A stretch of DNA of 64,000 bases from Lentzea fradiae (GTDB lineage Bacteria; Actinomycetota; Actinomycetes; Mycobacteriales; Pseudonocardiaceae), in NCBI RefSeq assembly GCF_900100955.1, contig NZ_FNCC01000021.1:1-64000 (forward strand), given 5' to 3'. Of the stretch, positions 51,346-59,142 are shown piece after piece. Each line of letters opens with the position of its first letter. Position 1 is the first letter of the stretch. Under the pieces are notes generated by a model. The model made no database searches. It had not been told where the DNA came from and saw only the letters and a program-made list of their open reading frames with translations. The position numbers and the translations under genes are program-made.

Positions 51346-52896
51346 ATGCGGACGTTTCGCACCGTGCTTGAGCAGCGGATATGGGAACGTCGGCAGACGC
51401 TGGAGGAGTTTGTCCAGGAAGCGGAGCTGTATGCGCGAGAGCATCGGGAGCCTGGAACGCTCGGGCTTCGGCACCTTCAGCGGCTTGTCGCTGGGCGTCG
51501 GTCGGCTGGCGAGTCTCTTGGTCAGGTGAAGGCCAGTACCGCGCGGTTGCTGGAGAGCATGCTCGGGTCGCCGGTCGAGGAGTTGTTGTCTCCGCCGATG
51601 GAGCGCGGTCCTGCGGCCAGTGACGTTGGCGCGTCGATTCATCAAGGCGTGATGGGTGCGTTCGAGTGGCTGGATGATGCGGCTGGTTGGGCCAAGGGGT
51701 CGGCCGTCGCGAAGGTCGGTGCCGGGTTGAAGCTCGCCGACATCGGTGCGCTCCAGGGCCAACGTGCGCAGCGGAGCCGGATCGGCCGACGTCAGGTCGC
51801 GGACGCGGTGAGGCGGTACTACCGAACTGGTGACACGTTCGGCGTCCGTGGTCCGGGCTTGGATGTTCGGACGAGCGTGTTCACACGGCCGGAATGGAGT
51901 GACCTTGGGCTACCGCTCGACGCGGACAACGAGCGGCTGACGCTCGTGCAACGAGCCGGAGCGGCATGCGTGTTGGACGCCGATTGCGCGGAGGCGGCTG
52001 CCCAGCGGCTCGTGACGTCTGCGGCACTTGGCGTGCGGTTCGCGAACCTGCCGCTGTACCGACTGGCGGAGATCGACGTCAGCGCCGAGGGCATCGGCGG
52101 GACTGTCGACGTGGGGAGTTTTGTGGAGTACGCGCTGACGATGGACCTGCTCGAAGCGGAGTTGGCGGATTCGGTGACGAGCGGTTCTGGTGCGCTGCAC
52201 CCGTTGCGAGACAGGTACTTGCCGGACATGGAAGCTGTGCTCGATGTCGCCGGACGGGTCTGTGCGGGTGGGGTTCTGTCGCTGGTGGCGATTGCGCGGC
52301 CAGCGGACCCGTTCCGTGGCGCTGCTGACTACGCGTTGATCGTGCAGACGCGGTCAGACCAGGTGGTGAACGCCGCTGGGAGGCTGGCTGTCATCCCGAA
52401 GGGCTTTCACCAGCCGCTCACCGATCCTCGCGCTGATGCCCGGGTCGGTGCCACTCTACGGCGGGAGCTGGAGGAAGAGTTGTTCGGACGAGGCGACGTG
52501 GACACGACTGCAGGTGCAGCGCGGGCGGCGGCGCCGATGCATCCTGGTCGCTGGTCAGCGCCGATGAGGTGGCTGGAGGATGAGCCGGACCGGATGCGGA
52601 TGGAGTGCACCGGGTTCGGGCTGAACCTCGTGAGCGGCAACTACGAGTTCGCCACGCTCGTGGTGATCGAGGACGAGGAGTTCTGGCCGCAGTTCGGCGG
52701 GCAGCTCGAGGCGAACTGGGAGGCGTCCGGGTTGACGTTGTACTCAAGCCTGGACGGCGAACTCATCACGGACCTGGTGCAACAGGAGGCTTGGAGCAAC
52801 GAGGGGTTGTTCGCATTGCTCCAAGGGCTCCGGCGACTGCGTGAGATCGGCGGCTCGCGGGTGGGCCTGCCGAGCTTCGAGCGGTCAGGTCTGTGA
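51346..52896 (+). CDS. Putative regulator with degenerate Nudix-like C-terminal domain
   Basis: This 516-residue protein starts at the ATG preceded by AGGAGGGG; the upstream GTG is rejected. The N-terminus (EQRIWERRQTLEEFVQEAELY) looks like a helix-turn-helix or dimer module. The large C-terminal part, including AVIPKGFHQPLTDPRADARV and TLRRELEEELFG, resembles a Nudix box whose glycine is replaced by Phe, so hydrolase activity is doubtful. A paralogue of the same length lies at 53232 on the opposite strand. Large proteins of this type next to a cupin are recurrent in Streptomyces elements; their function is unknown to me. Confidence 0.7.
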   Translation: MRTFRTVLEQRIWERRQTLEEFVQEAELYAREHREPGTLGLRHLQRLVAGRRSAGESLGQVKASTARLLESMLGSPVEELLSPPMERGPAASDVGASIHQGVMGAFEWLDDAAGWAKGSAVAKVGAGLKLADIGALQGQRAQRSRIGRRQVADAVRRYYRTGDTFGVRGPGLDVRTSVFTRPEWSDLGLPLDADNERLTLVQRAGAACVLDADCAEAAAQRLVTSAALGVRFANLPLYRLAEIDVSAEGIGGTVDVGSFVEYALTMDLLEAELADSVTSGSGALHPLRDRYLPDMEAVLDVAGRVCAGGVLSLVAIARPADPFRGAADYALIVQTRSDQVVNAAGRLAVIPKGFHQPLTDPRADARVGATLRRELEEELFGRGDVDTTAGAARAAAPMHPGRWSAPMRWLEDEPDRMRMECTGFGLNLVSGNYEFATLVVIEDEEFWPQFGGQLEANWEASGLTLYSSLDGELITDLVQQEAWSNEGLFALLQGLRRLREIGGSRVGLPSFERSGL

Positions 52897-53235
52897 CGGC
52901 CAGCGGACGGTCATGACGACGGAGTCCGCGAGGGCTTCCCACGAGTGGTCGACGCCCGGACCCCACATGATGTAGTCGCCCTGGCGGCTCATGGTCTTGC
53001 TGCCGTCTGTGGTGTCCACGCGGAAGTTGCCTTCTACCAACAGAACCAGCGTCGTGCGCTGGTCGTCAGCGGTCCACTCCGGACGCTTGTCGCCGGCCGG
53101 GTGGAGTCCCCACTTCACTTCGACGTCCTTCTGGGAGCGGACGCCGACCGATGGGTCGATGAAGTGTCCGACTAGCCAGCCGCGGGTCTCCGTCGTGTCG
53201 TCTGCGGCGTTTCCGGCTTGCCAGTTGGCGGTCAC
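52885..53235 (-). CDS. Cupin-fold small protein
   Basis: This 116-residue protein starts at a GTG overlapping the stop of the regulator paralogue (GTGA), with GGGAG upstream. It has the beta-barrel signature of small cupins: VEVKWGLHPAGDKRPEW, LVLLVEGNFRVDT, GDYIMWGPGVDHSWEAL. The metal-binding His set of classical cupins is incomplete. It is translationally coupled to the regulator, so it probably binds a ligand or interacts with it. It overlaps the convergent regulator gene end by 12 bases. Confidence 0.75.
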   Translation of the reverse strand: MTANWQAGNAADDTTETRGWLVGHFIDPSVGVRSQKDVEVKWGLHPAGDKRPEWTADDQRTTLVLLVEGNFRVDTTDGSKTMSRQGDYIMWGPGVDHSWEALADSVVMTVRWPSQT

Positions 53236-54797
53236 TCGATCTCCCATTCGATCCAGGGCAGGTCCACGCGGTCGCCACCGATCTCGCGGAGGCGTCGTAG
53301 GCCCTGTAGAAGGGCGAACAGCCCTTCGTTGCTCCAAGCTACATCGTGGATGAGTTCCTCCAGCAGCTCCGCGTCACGGCTGGAGTACTGGTGCAGGCGC
53401 GACGCTTCCCAGTTCGCTTGAACCTCGCCGCCAAAGCGGTTCCAGAACTCCTCGTCCTCGATGACGATCAGGCTGGCGAACTCGAAGTTGCCGCTTACGA
53501 GGTTGAGTCCGAAGCCTGTGCACTCCATGCGGAGACGGCCGGGTTCGGCCAGCAGCCAGCGCATCGGCTCGGACAGCCGACTTGGGTGCATCGGGTCTGC
53601 GTGGCGCTGTTCGCTCATCGTGTTGTCGATGTCGTCGCGTCCGAACAGCTCTTCTTCGATCTCGCGGCGGAGGGTCGCGCCTACCTGTGTGTCGGCGCGG
53701 AAGTCGGTGAGCGGCTGGTGGAAGCCCTTCGGAATGACCGCCAAACGGCGCGCGGCGTTGATCACGTGACCTGAGCGTTCCTGAATCAGCAGCAGGTAGT
53801 CCGGCTCACCGCGGAATGCGTCCGCTGGGCGGGCGATGGCGGTGAGTGCGAGGGCTCCACCTGCGCAGAGCCGGTTGCCGACGTTCAGCACGGCTGAGAG
53901 GTCGGGCAGGTACGCGTTGCGCATCGGGAGTGAGCTGGCATCCGCCGGCTTGTCGGTGGTGAGCGCGTCGATCAGCTCACCTTCGAGCAGGTCCATCGTC
54001 ACCACGTAGCCAACGAAGTCGGTCACGCCCACGGCGCCCGCGAGCTGGTGCTTCTGCATGTCCACGTCGAGCAGCCGGAACAGCGGCATGTTCACCATGC
54101 GGTTGCCCAGAGCCAGGGCTTCGGCCAGCCGTTGTGCTGCGCGGTCTGCGCCCGCCTCGTCAATGGTGATGTTGTCGCCTGGGGTCACTCCGGCGAGCTT
54201 CAGCTTGTCGTGCTTGGGGAACAGCGGGCAGTCGAGATCGAGCCAGTCCGGGTGAGTCAGCACCGTTGTGGAGGCGGTCGTGTCCGGGCCGAACGCCGCG
54301 GTGTAGCGGCCGTGGCCGGTGGTTGTGGTGCCGTAGTAGTCCGCGAGTGCGCGGACCGTGTCGCGCTGGTTCACGCTGCTGCGCCGCACGCCGCGGTCGT
54401 GCAGGTCGCGGATGTCGAGGGCGACGAGACGCGCGGCGACCTCGCGGCGAGCGGTGCCGGGGTCCCAGCCGGTGTGGGCGTCGAGCCAGTTCAGAGCCGC
54501 GACGATCGTGGGGTCTGCGGTGAGCCGTCGTTCGGCGTCTTCGGCCGCGCCTGCCGGGAGGTCGAGTGGGCCGCCGCTGATCAGCTTGGTGAAGCGGGCC
54601 TTGACGTCGTCGGGAGCCTGCTCCAGCGCGGTGTCGAGGATGCCCTTCATATCCCCGCGAGGCTTCGTGTCCGGCTTCTGGTGCCACGAGGCGACCGTAC
54701 GAACGCCGATACCCAGGCGCTCGGCGAACGCTTCGTGAGTCAGACGCATTGCGCTCTGCAGGGCACTTGCCGTTTCGCCGGTCCAGTCGATGCTCAT
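53232..54797 (-). CDS. Paralogous regulator with helix-turn-helix and Nudix-like domain
   Basis: This 521-residue protein starts at the ATG of MSIDWTGETASALQSAMRLT with GGGGGTAG upstream. It has an XRE-like helix-turn-helix (THEAFAERLGIGVRTVASWHQ) and then the same roughly 430-residue region as the 51346 gene, including VIPKGFHQPLTDFRADTQVG and TLRREIEEELFGRDD. The paralogue at 51346 has lost or diverged in the helix-turn-helix. Direct ATGCAT repeats lie upstream of the start and may be its operator. It is coupled to the cupin gene. Confidence 0.75.
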   Translation of the reverse strand: MSIDWTGETASALQSAMRLTHEAFAERLGIGVRTVASWHQKPDTKPRGDMKGILDTALEQAPDDVKARFTKLISGGPLDLPAGAAEDAERRLTADPTIVAALNWLDAHTGWDPGTARREVAARLVALDIRDLHDRGVRRSSVNQRDTVRALADYYGTTTTGHGRYTAAFGPDTTASTTVLTHPDWLDLDCPLFPKHDKLKLAGVTPGDNITIDEAGADRAAQRLAEALALGNRMVNMPLFRLLDVDMQKHQLAGAVGVTDFVGYVVTMDLLEGELIDALTTDKPADASSLPMRNAYLPDLSAVLNVGNRLCAGGALALTAIARPADAFRGEPDYLLLIQERSGHVINAARRLAVIPKGFHQPLTDFRADTQVGATLRREIEEELFGRDDIDNTMSEQRHADPMHPSRLSEPMRWLLAEPGRLRMECTGFGLNLVSGNFEFASLIVIEDEEFWNRFGGEVQANWEASRLHQYSSRDAELLEELIHDVAWSNEGLFALLQGLRRLREIGGDRVDLPWIEWEIE

Positions 54798-54835
54798 GGT
54801 TGCGCTACCCCCGGAGCGCAGAACTTGCATTGAAC

Positions 54836-54852
54836 ATGCATCGCTCATGCAT
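54836..54852. promoter_or_regulatory. Direct ATGCAT repeats upstream of the helix-turn-helix/Nudix-like gene
   Basis: Two copies of ATGCAT (54836-54841 and 54847-54852) are spaced 11 bases start to start, one helical turn, 40 to 55 bases upstream of the regulator start on the minus strand. This is a plausible autoregulatory site for its helix-turn-helix. No direct evidence of binding exists in the sequence. Confidence 0.45.
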
Positions 54853-54925
54853 GGGTTTACACGGCGCTGCGCGCTGGAATTGGTGCATGGAAATCAAGCC
54901 GCTCAACCAGCAGAAACGCACCGCA

Positions 54926-55432
54926 CTACCGGTTCTCTCGAACTTGCTTCGCTACCGACGCGAGGTCCGACTTCAGATCGTCCAGGCGCTCCGTGATGTC
55001 GATCAGGCGCTGTTCGACACTGTCCAAACGCGACCAAAGCGAGTCGCCGGGGTCGGTGATCGGCTCGTCTCGCTCGGGCGGGCGACGGCCGTGCAGCACG
55101 GCGTCGAGGTGCTGCGGGTGCCAACCCATGGCTGTAGACAAGGACTCCAGCGTCCGCGGCCCCCGCCGGCGCTCCACTGTGTGGTGCTGGATCTCGCGGA
55201 CGATCGCCTGCGAGACGTTCGAACGCTCCGCGAGCTCGCGTTGACGCCAGCCGAGCTCGTGCACGCGCTCGTTGATCGCTCTGGCGACTGCCGCCCAATC
55301 CTCCGACACGTATTCCTCCGCGCTCCGCCTCAGCGCTGAGATTAGCCGCTTTTCGTTCTTCGGTGACGTGACACGGCGCATTCCGCGCTGTGTGCGATCA
55401 AACGCGCCTTCATGTGCGCTGAAATCAATCAT
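54926..55432 (-). CDS. XRE-family regulator with coiled-coil tail
   Basis: This 168-residue protein has a Cro/cI-type helix-turn-helix (RQRELAERSNVSQAIVREIQ) and a C-terminal heptad segment (LDSVEQRLIDITERLDDLKS) that would dimerise it. The start is the first ATG, which overlaps a TGAAATC repeat; an ATG 17 codons later is also possible. It is divergent from the small excisionase-like gene, so it likely represses the transfer operon and itself through the TGAAATC repeats, in the manner of the Pra/KorA-type regulators of actinomycete elements. Confidence 0.82.
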   Translation of the reverse strand: MIDFSAHEGAFDRTQRGMRRVTSPKNEKRLISALRRSAEEYVSEDWAAVARAINERVHELGWRQRELAERSNVSQAIVREIQHHTVERRRGPRTLESLSTAMGWHPQHLDAVLHGRRPPERDEPITDPGDSLWSRLDSVEQRLIDITERLDDLKSDLASVAKQVRENR

Positions 55433-55446
55433 TTAGAGCTGAAATC
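55418..55446. promoter_or_regulatory. Direct repeats GCTGAAATC in a divergent promoter
   Basis: GCTGAAATC occurs at 55418-55426 and 55438-55446, 20 bases start to start, on both sides of the ATG of the XRE gene and 31 bases before the excisionase-like start. The half-site equals that in the palindrome at 51254. Together they indicate a shared repressor controlling both divergent promoters of the element. Confidence 0.6.
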
Positions 55447-55476
55447 GTCAGCTCGTTCATTGAAGGGCCTATTCCT

Positions 55477-55665
55477 ATGCGTACTTCTGTGTCTTCTGTT
55501 CACACCATCCGCGAGACCGCTTGGGTGCTCGGTGTCAGCCAGGGCGTCGTCTTCCGGGCGATCCGGCTCGGGCTCCTGACCGCCGAGCGCCAGTACGGAC
55601 GTCTCGTCATCCCGAACAGCTCGCTGCGGCGACTGCTCTCGGAGCCGGGGGTGCCTCGTGACTGA
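55477..55665 (+). CDS. Small excisionase-like helix-turn-helix protein
   Basis: This 62-residue protein has a MerR/Xis-type helix-turn-helix (TIRETAWVLGVSQGVVFRAI) and a short wing YGRLVIPNSSL. It is the first gene of a plus-strand operon of eight tightly spaced genes ending with the serine recombinase. In conjugative elements such proteins act as recombination directionality factors or as regulators. With a serine recombinase, a directionality factor need not look like Xis, so this is only a candidate. It overlaps the WhiB-like gene by eight bases. Confidence 0.78.
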   Translation: MRTSVSSVHTIRETAWVLGVSQGVVFRAIRLGLLTAERQYGRLVIPNSSLRRLLSEPGVPRD

Positions 55666-55996
55666 TCTGCGGCTGGTCGGCGTCGCCTGGTCGCTGGACC
55701 ACCTGCGATGGGTGCCGACCGATGAGTTGACCGACGTCGTTGAGCACGACGGGCTGTGCATGTGGGCGTTCACGGGCGAGCCGCCGTGGGCGGACGAGGA
55801 ACTGACCGATCAGGAGTTGGCCGAGCGGCAGTGCTCGGGGTGCCCCGTTCGGGACGAGTGCTTGGAGTTGGAGTTGCGCACGGCCGGCGCTGAGACGGTC
55901 GGGGTGTGGGGAGCGCTGCCGGAGGACGAGCGGCGCGAGGTGCATCGGCACTGGCTCCAGCGCGGTGAACGGGCCGAGAGGGGGCCGCGTTCATGA
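55658..55996 (+). CDS. WhiB-family iron-sulfur regulator
   Basis: This 112-residue protein has the four-cysteine cluster motif of WhiB: one Cys in HDGLCMWAF, then CSGC and a final Cys in RDECLELELR, followed by the turn GVWGALPEDER that contacts sigma-A. Family knowledge: WhiB-like proteins bind a [4Fe-4S] cluster and modulate transcription in Actinobacteria and their phages. It overlaps both neighbours by a few bases. It may tie element activation to redox or host status. Confidence 0.88.
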   Translation: MTDLRLVGVAWSLDHLRWVPTDELTDVVEHDGLCMWAFTGEPPWADEELTDQELAERQCSGCPVRDECLELELRTAGAETVGVWGALPEDERREVHRHWLQRGERAERGPRS

Positions 55997-56325
55997 ACGC
56001 CATCAGCGTCACGCCTACTCAGATGCTGGCCGCAGTCGGTGTCCTCTTGGTTCTGGTGTTGGTCTGGCGGGCTGGCTCTCGTCGGGCGAAGGCTGCGGCG
56101 AACGCGGCGCGGACGAGCGTTCGGCTGATGTCGCTCGGTGGCCGCGTGGTCGTGAACGCCGTGCTGATCGTGATCGTTCAGTGGGTGGTCGTGACGCACG
56201 GCGGGAACGGCTGGTTGTTGTTCGCGGTGCTCGGAGTACCGGCGTTGCTCGCGTCCTACACGCTCACGAAGGCGCTCACGGTGACCACGTACGAGCCTCG
56301 CGGCCGTGGTGGTGATCGGAAGTGA
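55993..56325 (+). CDS. Small two-helix membrane protein
   Basis: This 110-residue protein has a first helix near the N-terminus (MLAAVGVLLVLVLVW), then a basic loop, then two close hydrophobic segments (VVVNAVLIVIVQWVVV, LLFAVLGVPALLASYTL). It ends in a basic tail. It overlaps WhiB by four bases (ATGA) and the next gene by four. Small membrane proteins at this position in actinomycete conjugative elements are usually called Spd-like spread proteins; no conserved motif proves that here. Confidence 0.72.
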   Translation: MNAISVTPTQMLAAVGVLLVLVLVWRAGSRRAKAAANAARTSVRLMSLGGRVVVNAVLIVIVQWVVVTHGGNGWLLFAVLGVPALLASYTLTKALTVTTYEPRGRGGDRK

Positions 56326-56915
56326 GCGAGCCGATCGAGCGGGTTGCTGTGCAGGTGGACCGGTTGTGCTGGACCGGGATCTTGCTCGGGCTCGCGTTCA
56401 CAATGACCAATGTTCAGCAGTTCGCGGCGGCCGGTGCCGCGGTGTGGTCGTTGGCTTGGTTTGCGGCCTGGTTGTTGGACCCGATGGTGTCGCTGGTGCT
56501 GCTGGCGATCCTCCGTGCCGAGCAGGTGACTGCTCGGCACGGAGTGCGGCTCGGGGGATGGGTGCGGGCCGCGAAGTGGTTCACGCTCGGGGCCACGTAC
56601 GTCATGAACACGTGGAGTGCGTTCGTGGCCGGGTCTGCGGCACTCGTGGTGTTGCACTCGGTGCCGCCGCTCGTCGTGTTCGTCGCCGCGGAGGCGGTGA
56701 CGGAGCTGCGGGACAAGCTCGGGACCGCTGCGGGTGCCACAGTGGAGGACGTGGCACCCGCTCCGCGGACGTCGTTCGCGGAGTACCTGGCGGTGGCTCG
56801 CAAGGCTCGGAAGTCGAGCGCCAAGGTTTCGCCGGCGTGGGTTCGTGAGGTCACGGGGTGCTCGCGCGGGCTGTCTTCGAAGCTGGCTGCGGAGCTGAAC
56901 GGGGACCAGCCATGA
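56322..56915 (+). CDS. Membrane protein, DUF2637/SpdB-like
   Basis: This 197-residue protein has three to four membrane helices (ILLGLAFTMTNVQQFA; VWSLAWFAAWLLDPMVSLV; LVVLHSVPPLVVFVAAEAV) and a cytoplasmic helical tail ending VTGCSRGLSSKLAAEL. The DP dipeptide after helix 2 is typical of DUF2637 proteins found beside the tra gene of actinomycete integrative elements. It starts at a GTG and its stop overlaps the translocase start. It probably helps transfer or spread of the element within mycelium (inference). Confidence 0.72.
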   Translation: MSEPIERVAVQVDRLCWTGILLGLAFTMTNVQQFAAAGAAVWSLAWFAAWLLDPMVSLVLLAILRAEQVTARHGVRLGGWVRAAKWFTLGATYVMNTWSAFVAGSAALVVLHSVPPLVVFVAAEAVTELRDKLGTAAGATVEDVAPAPRTSFAEYLAVARKARKSSAKVSPAWVREVTGCSRGLSSKLAAELNGDQP

Positions 56916-58990
56916 GCGGGGAGCTGGTGCCTGCCGAGCAGGTTTTCGAAGGGGAGCTGGTCGACGAGCGTGCGGCGCTCGTGCGGCGGATCGAGACGAC
57001 CTGGCGCTACTCGCGGGTGGTGCCTGCGGCGCTCAAGTCTCGGGAGGCGTTGAAGCTCGCCGCGAGGGATGCGCTCGCCTGGGTGCTTCGCGCTCCTCTT
57101 CGGTGTGCGAGTGCCGTTGGTCGTGGCCTGGTGGTTGCGGCGCGCGGCTGGCGCAACTGGGTTCGGGTCCGGGACTACCGCGACGCTGCCGAGCAGTCGG
57201 AGAAGCTGGCGGACAAGTTTGTTGAGATCCGCGCGCTGACGCTGTTCCGATGGAAGGTCACCGGCACGGTGTTGCTCGCGGGCGGTGCGGTGATCACGGT
57301 GGCGTGGGTGCTCTACGGCGACCTCGTGTTGTGGAGCGTTGGAGGCGTCAGCGCGGCCGTGCTGGCCATCGTCGGACGGGCGAAGGACGGCTCACCAGGA
57401 CGAAAGGCAGTGCTCGCCGGACCGCGCACGCTGACTTGGACGATGGACTCTCAGGTGCTGGTCGACGCGTTCCGGGACGCCAAGCTGATCGGGAAGGACG
57501 AGACGTTGCGCCTGGTCGAGCGTGCGTCTCGGCAGGGCGCTGGTTGGGCGATCACCGTGGACCTGCCTGCCACCCGCAAGGCGGCCGACGTCGTGAAGCA
57601 CCGGGAGGACCTGGCGTCGGCGCTCGCAGTGGACGAGATCCAGCTCAGTGTCGAGCGCGTGCGCGGCAACGGTGGTCACGCCGGTCGTGTGGCGATGTGG
57701 GTGGCCGATGAGGACCCGTACGCCTCACCACCGATCCGCACGCCCTTGCTCACGGTCGAACGTTGGGACGCGTGGCGACCGGTGCCCTTTGGCACGGACG
57801 CTCGCGGACGGCGGATAGACCTGCCGTTGGTGTGGACGTCAGTGCTGATTGGTGCGATTCCGCGGCAGGGCAAGACGATGGCCGAGCGGTTGGCTGCAGC
57901 GGGGCTCATCCTCGATCCACACGCGCGGCTGTACGTCGCCGACTTCAAGAACGGGAAGGACTGGCAGGCCGCGGAGCAGGTCGCACACCGGTTCATGGCC
58001 GGCGACGACAGCGAGCACGTCTTGGCGTTCCTGGACTGGCTCGTTGAGCTGGTCGCGGACGTTCAGCGGCGGTATCGGCGGATGCAGGACCTGGACGACG
58101 TCACGTGTCCCGAGTCGAAGGTGACTCCGGCGATGTCCCGTGATCCGTCGCTGGACATGCCGATCACGGCGCTGATCGTCGACGAGGTACACATTGCACT
58201 AGAGGATCGCACTCCTGTTGTGGTGCAAGGGAAGAAGCTCACCGCAGGAGAGCAGATTGGCGAGCTGCTGACGTGGCTCGCGAAGAAGGCGCCCGCGGCT
58301 GGCCTGGTGCTGGTGCTCGCTACGCAGCGGCCGGACAGCAACACGATTCCGTCGAAGTTGCGGGCTGTGCTCGGGTCGCGGTTCGCGCTGCGGGTCATGG
58401 ATTGGCGGGACAGCAACATCGTGCTCGGGGAACAGATGAACACCCGCGGGTACGACAGCAGCCGGTTGCTCCCATCGCACAAGGGCGTCGGCATCCTGCG
58501 GCCGGACGGAGAGACACAGGCCGGGGCCGATGTGCTCGCACTGACCGTGCGGACGTTCTACATGCCCAACGAGGACTGGCGGGCGATCTGCGAACGCGGC
58601 CGGGCGCTCCGCGAGGCTGAAGGCACGCTGACCGGGCAAGCCGCTGGTCAGGACACGCCGCTGCTCCACCGCGCGGAGGTCGTGCGGGAGATCGACGGGC
58701 CGAGCCGGGACGAGATCGAGCTACCGGAGCCGTTGGCCGCGGTCGTGGACTACCTCGGTGACGGACTGGACGAGCGGGAGTTCGTGCCCACGGCCGAGCT
58801 GGTGGATGCGCTGAACGTCGAGCCGACGACGTTCGGGAAGGACATGGGCGATCTCGGGTGCAGGCCCACGCGGCAGTACGTCCAGGAAGACGAGGGCACG
58901 CGGCGGGTCCGGGGCTATCTGACCGCGGACATCCGGGCTGCGATTGTTGAAATCGGCTCGTCGCACATACCCGACGTGGACCAGCTATGA
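56912..58990 (+). CDS. FtsK/SpoIIIE-type conjugal DNA translocase (TraB-like)
   Basis: This 692-residue protein has N-terminal helices (FRWKVTGTVLLAGGAVITVA, LVLWSVGGVSAAVLAIVG) and an FtsK-type motor. Walker A is GAIPRQGKT around 315-323, Walker B is ALIVDEVHIAL, and the arginine-finger region is LATQRPDSNTIPSKLRAVLG. The C-terminus has a winged-helix-like block (FVPTAELVDALNVEPTTFGK) that would recognise a clt-like repeat. Family knowledge: TraB translocases move double-stranded DNA between actinomycete cells without a relaxase. The ATG overlaps the previous stop (ATGA). It identifies the segment as an actinomycete integrative and conjugative element. Confidence 0.9.
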   Translation: MSGELVPAEQVFEGELVDERAALVRRIETTWRYSRVVPAALKSREALKLAARDALAWVLRAPLRCASAVGRGLVVAARGWRNWVRVRDYRDAAEQSEKLADKFVEIRALTLFRWKVTGTVLLAGGAVITVAWVLYGDLVLWSVGGVSAAVLAIVGRAKDGSPGRKAVLAGPRTLTWTMDSQVLVDAFRDAKLIGKDETLRLVERASRQGAGWAITVDLPATRKAADVVKHREDLASALAVDEIQLSVERVRGNGGHAGRVAMWVADEDPYASPPIRTPLLTVERWDAWRPVPFGTDARGRRIDLPLVWTSVLIGAIPRQGKTMAERLAAAGLILDPHARLYVADFKNGKDWQAAEQVAHRFMAGDDSEHVLAFLDWLVELVADVQRRYRRMQDLDDVTCPESKVTPAMSRDPSLDMPITALIVDEVHIALEDRTPVVVQGKKLTAGEQIGELLTWLAKKAPAAGLVLVLATQRPDSNTIPSKLRAVLGSRFALRVMDWRDSNIVLGEQMNTRGYDSSRLLPSHKGVGILRPDGETQAGADVLALTVRTFYMPNEDWRAICERGRALREAEGTLTGQAAGQDTPLLHRAEVVREIDGPSRDEIELPEPLAAVVDYLGDGLDEREFVPTAELVDALNVEPTTFGKDMGDLGCRPTRQYVQEDEGTRRVRGYLTADIRAAIVEIGSSHIPDVDQL

Positions 58991-59142
58991 CCGGTGAAGA
59001 TCCGGACTGCGGAGAGCTAAAGGTCAACCTTCCGGCGGAGCTACCTGTTCTCACCAGGCGAGTAAGCCGCATACTGCTAGACATCCTGTTCGAGTTGAGC
59101 GAGGTGGAGGCCCTGGACGGGGTCTCCGGGAGGGAGGTGTGA
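58987..59142 (+). CDS. Small protein between tra and recombinase
   Basis: This 51-residue protein starts at an ATG overlapping the translocase stop (ATGA) and ends at a TGA that overlaps the recombinase ATG. It contains an amphipathic helix (PVLTRRVSRILLDILFELSE) flanked by acidic segments. No motif is known. Such overlaps on both sides mean it is almost certainly translated. It could be an accessory directionality factor for the serine recombinase, because many such factors are small unrelated proteins; this is speculative. Confidence 0.68.
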   Translation: MTGEDPDCGELKVNLPAELPVLTRRVSRILLDILFELSEVEALDGVSGREV

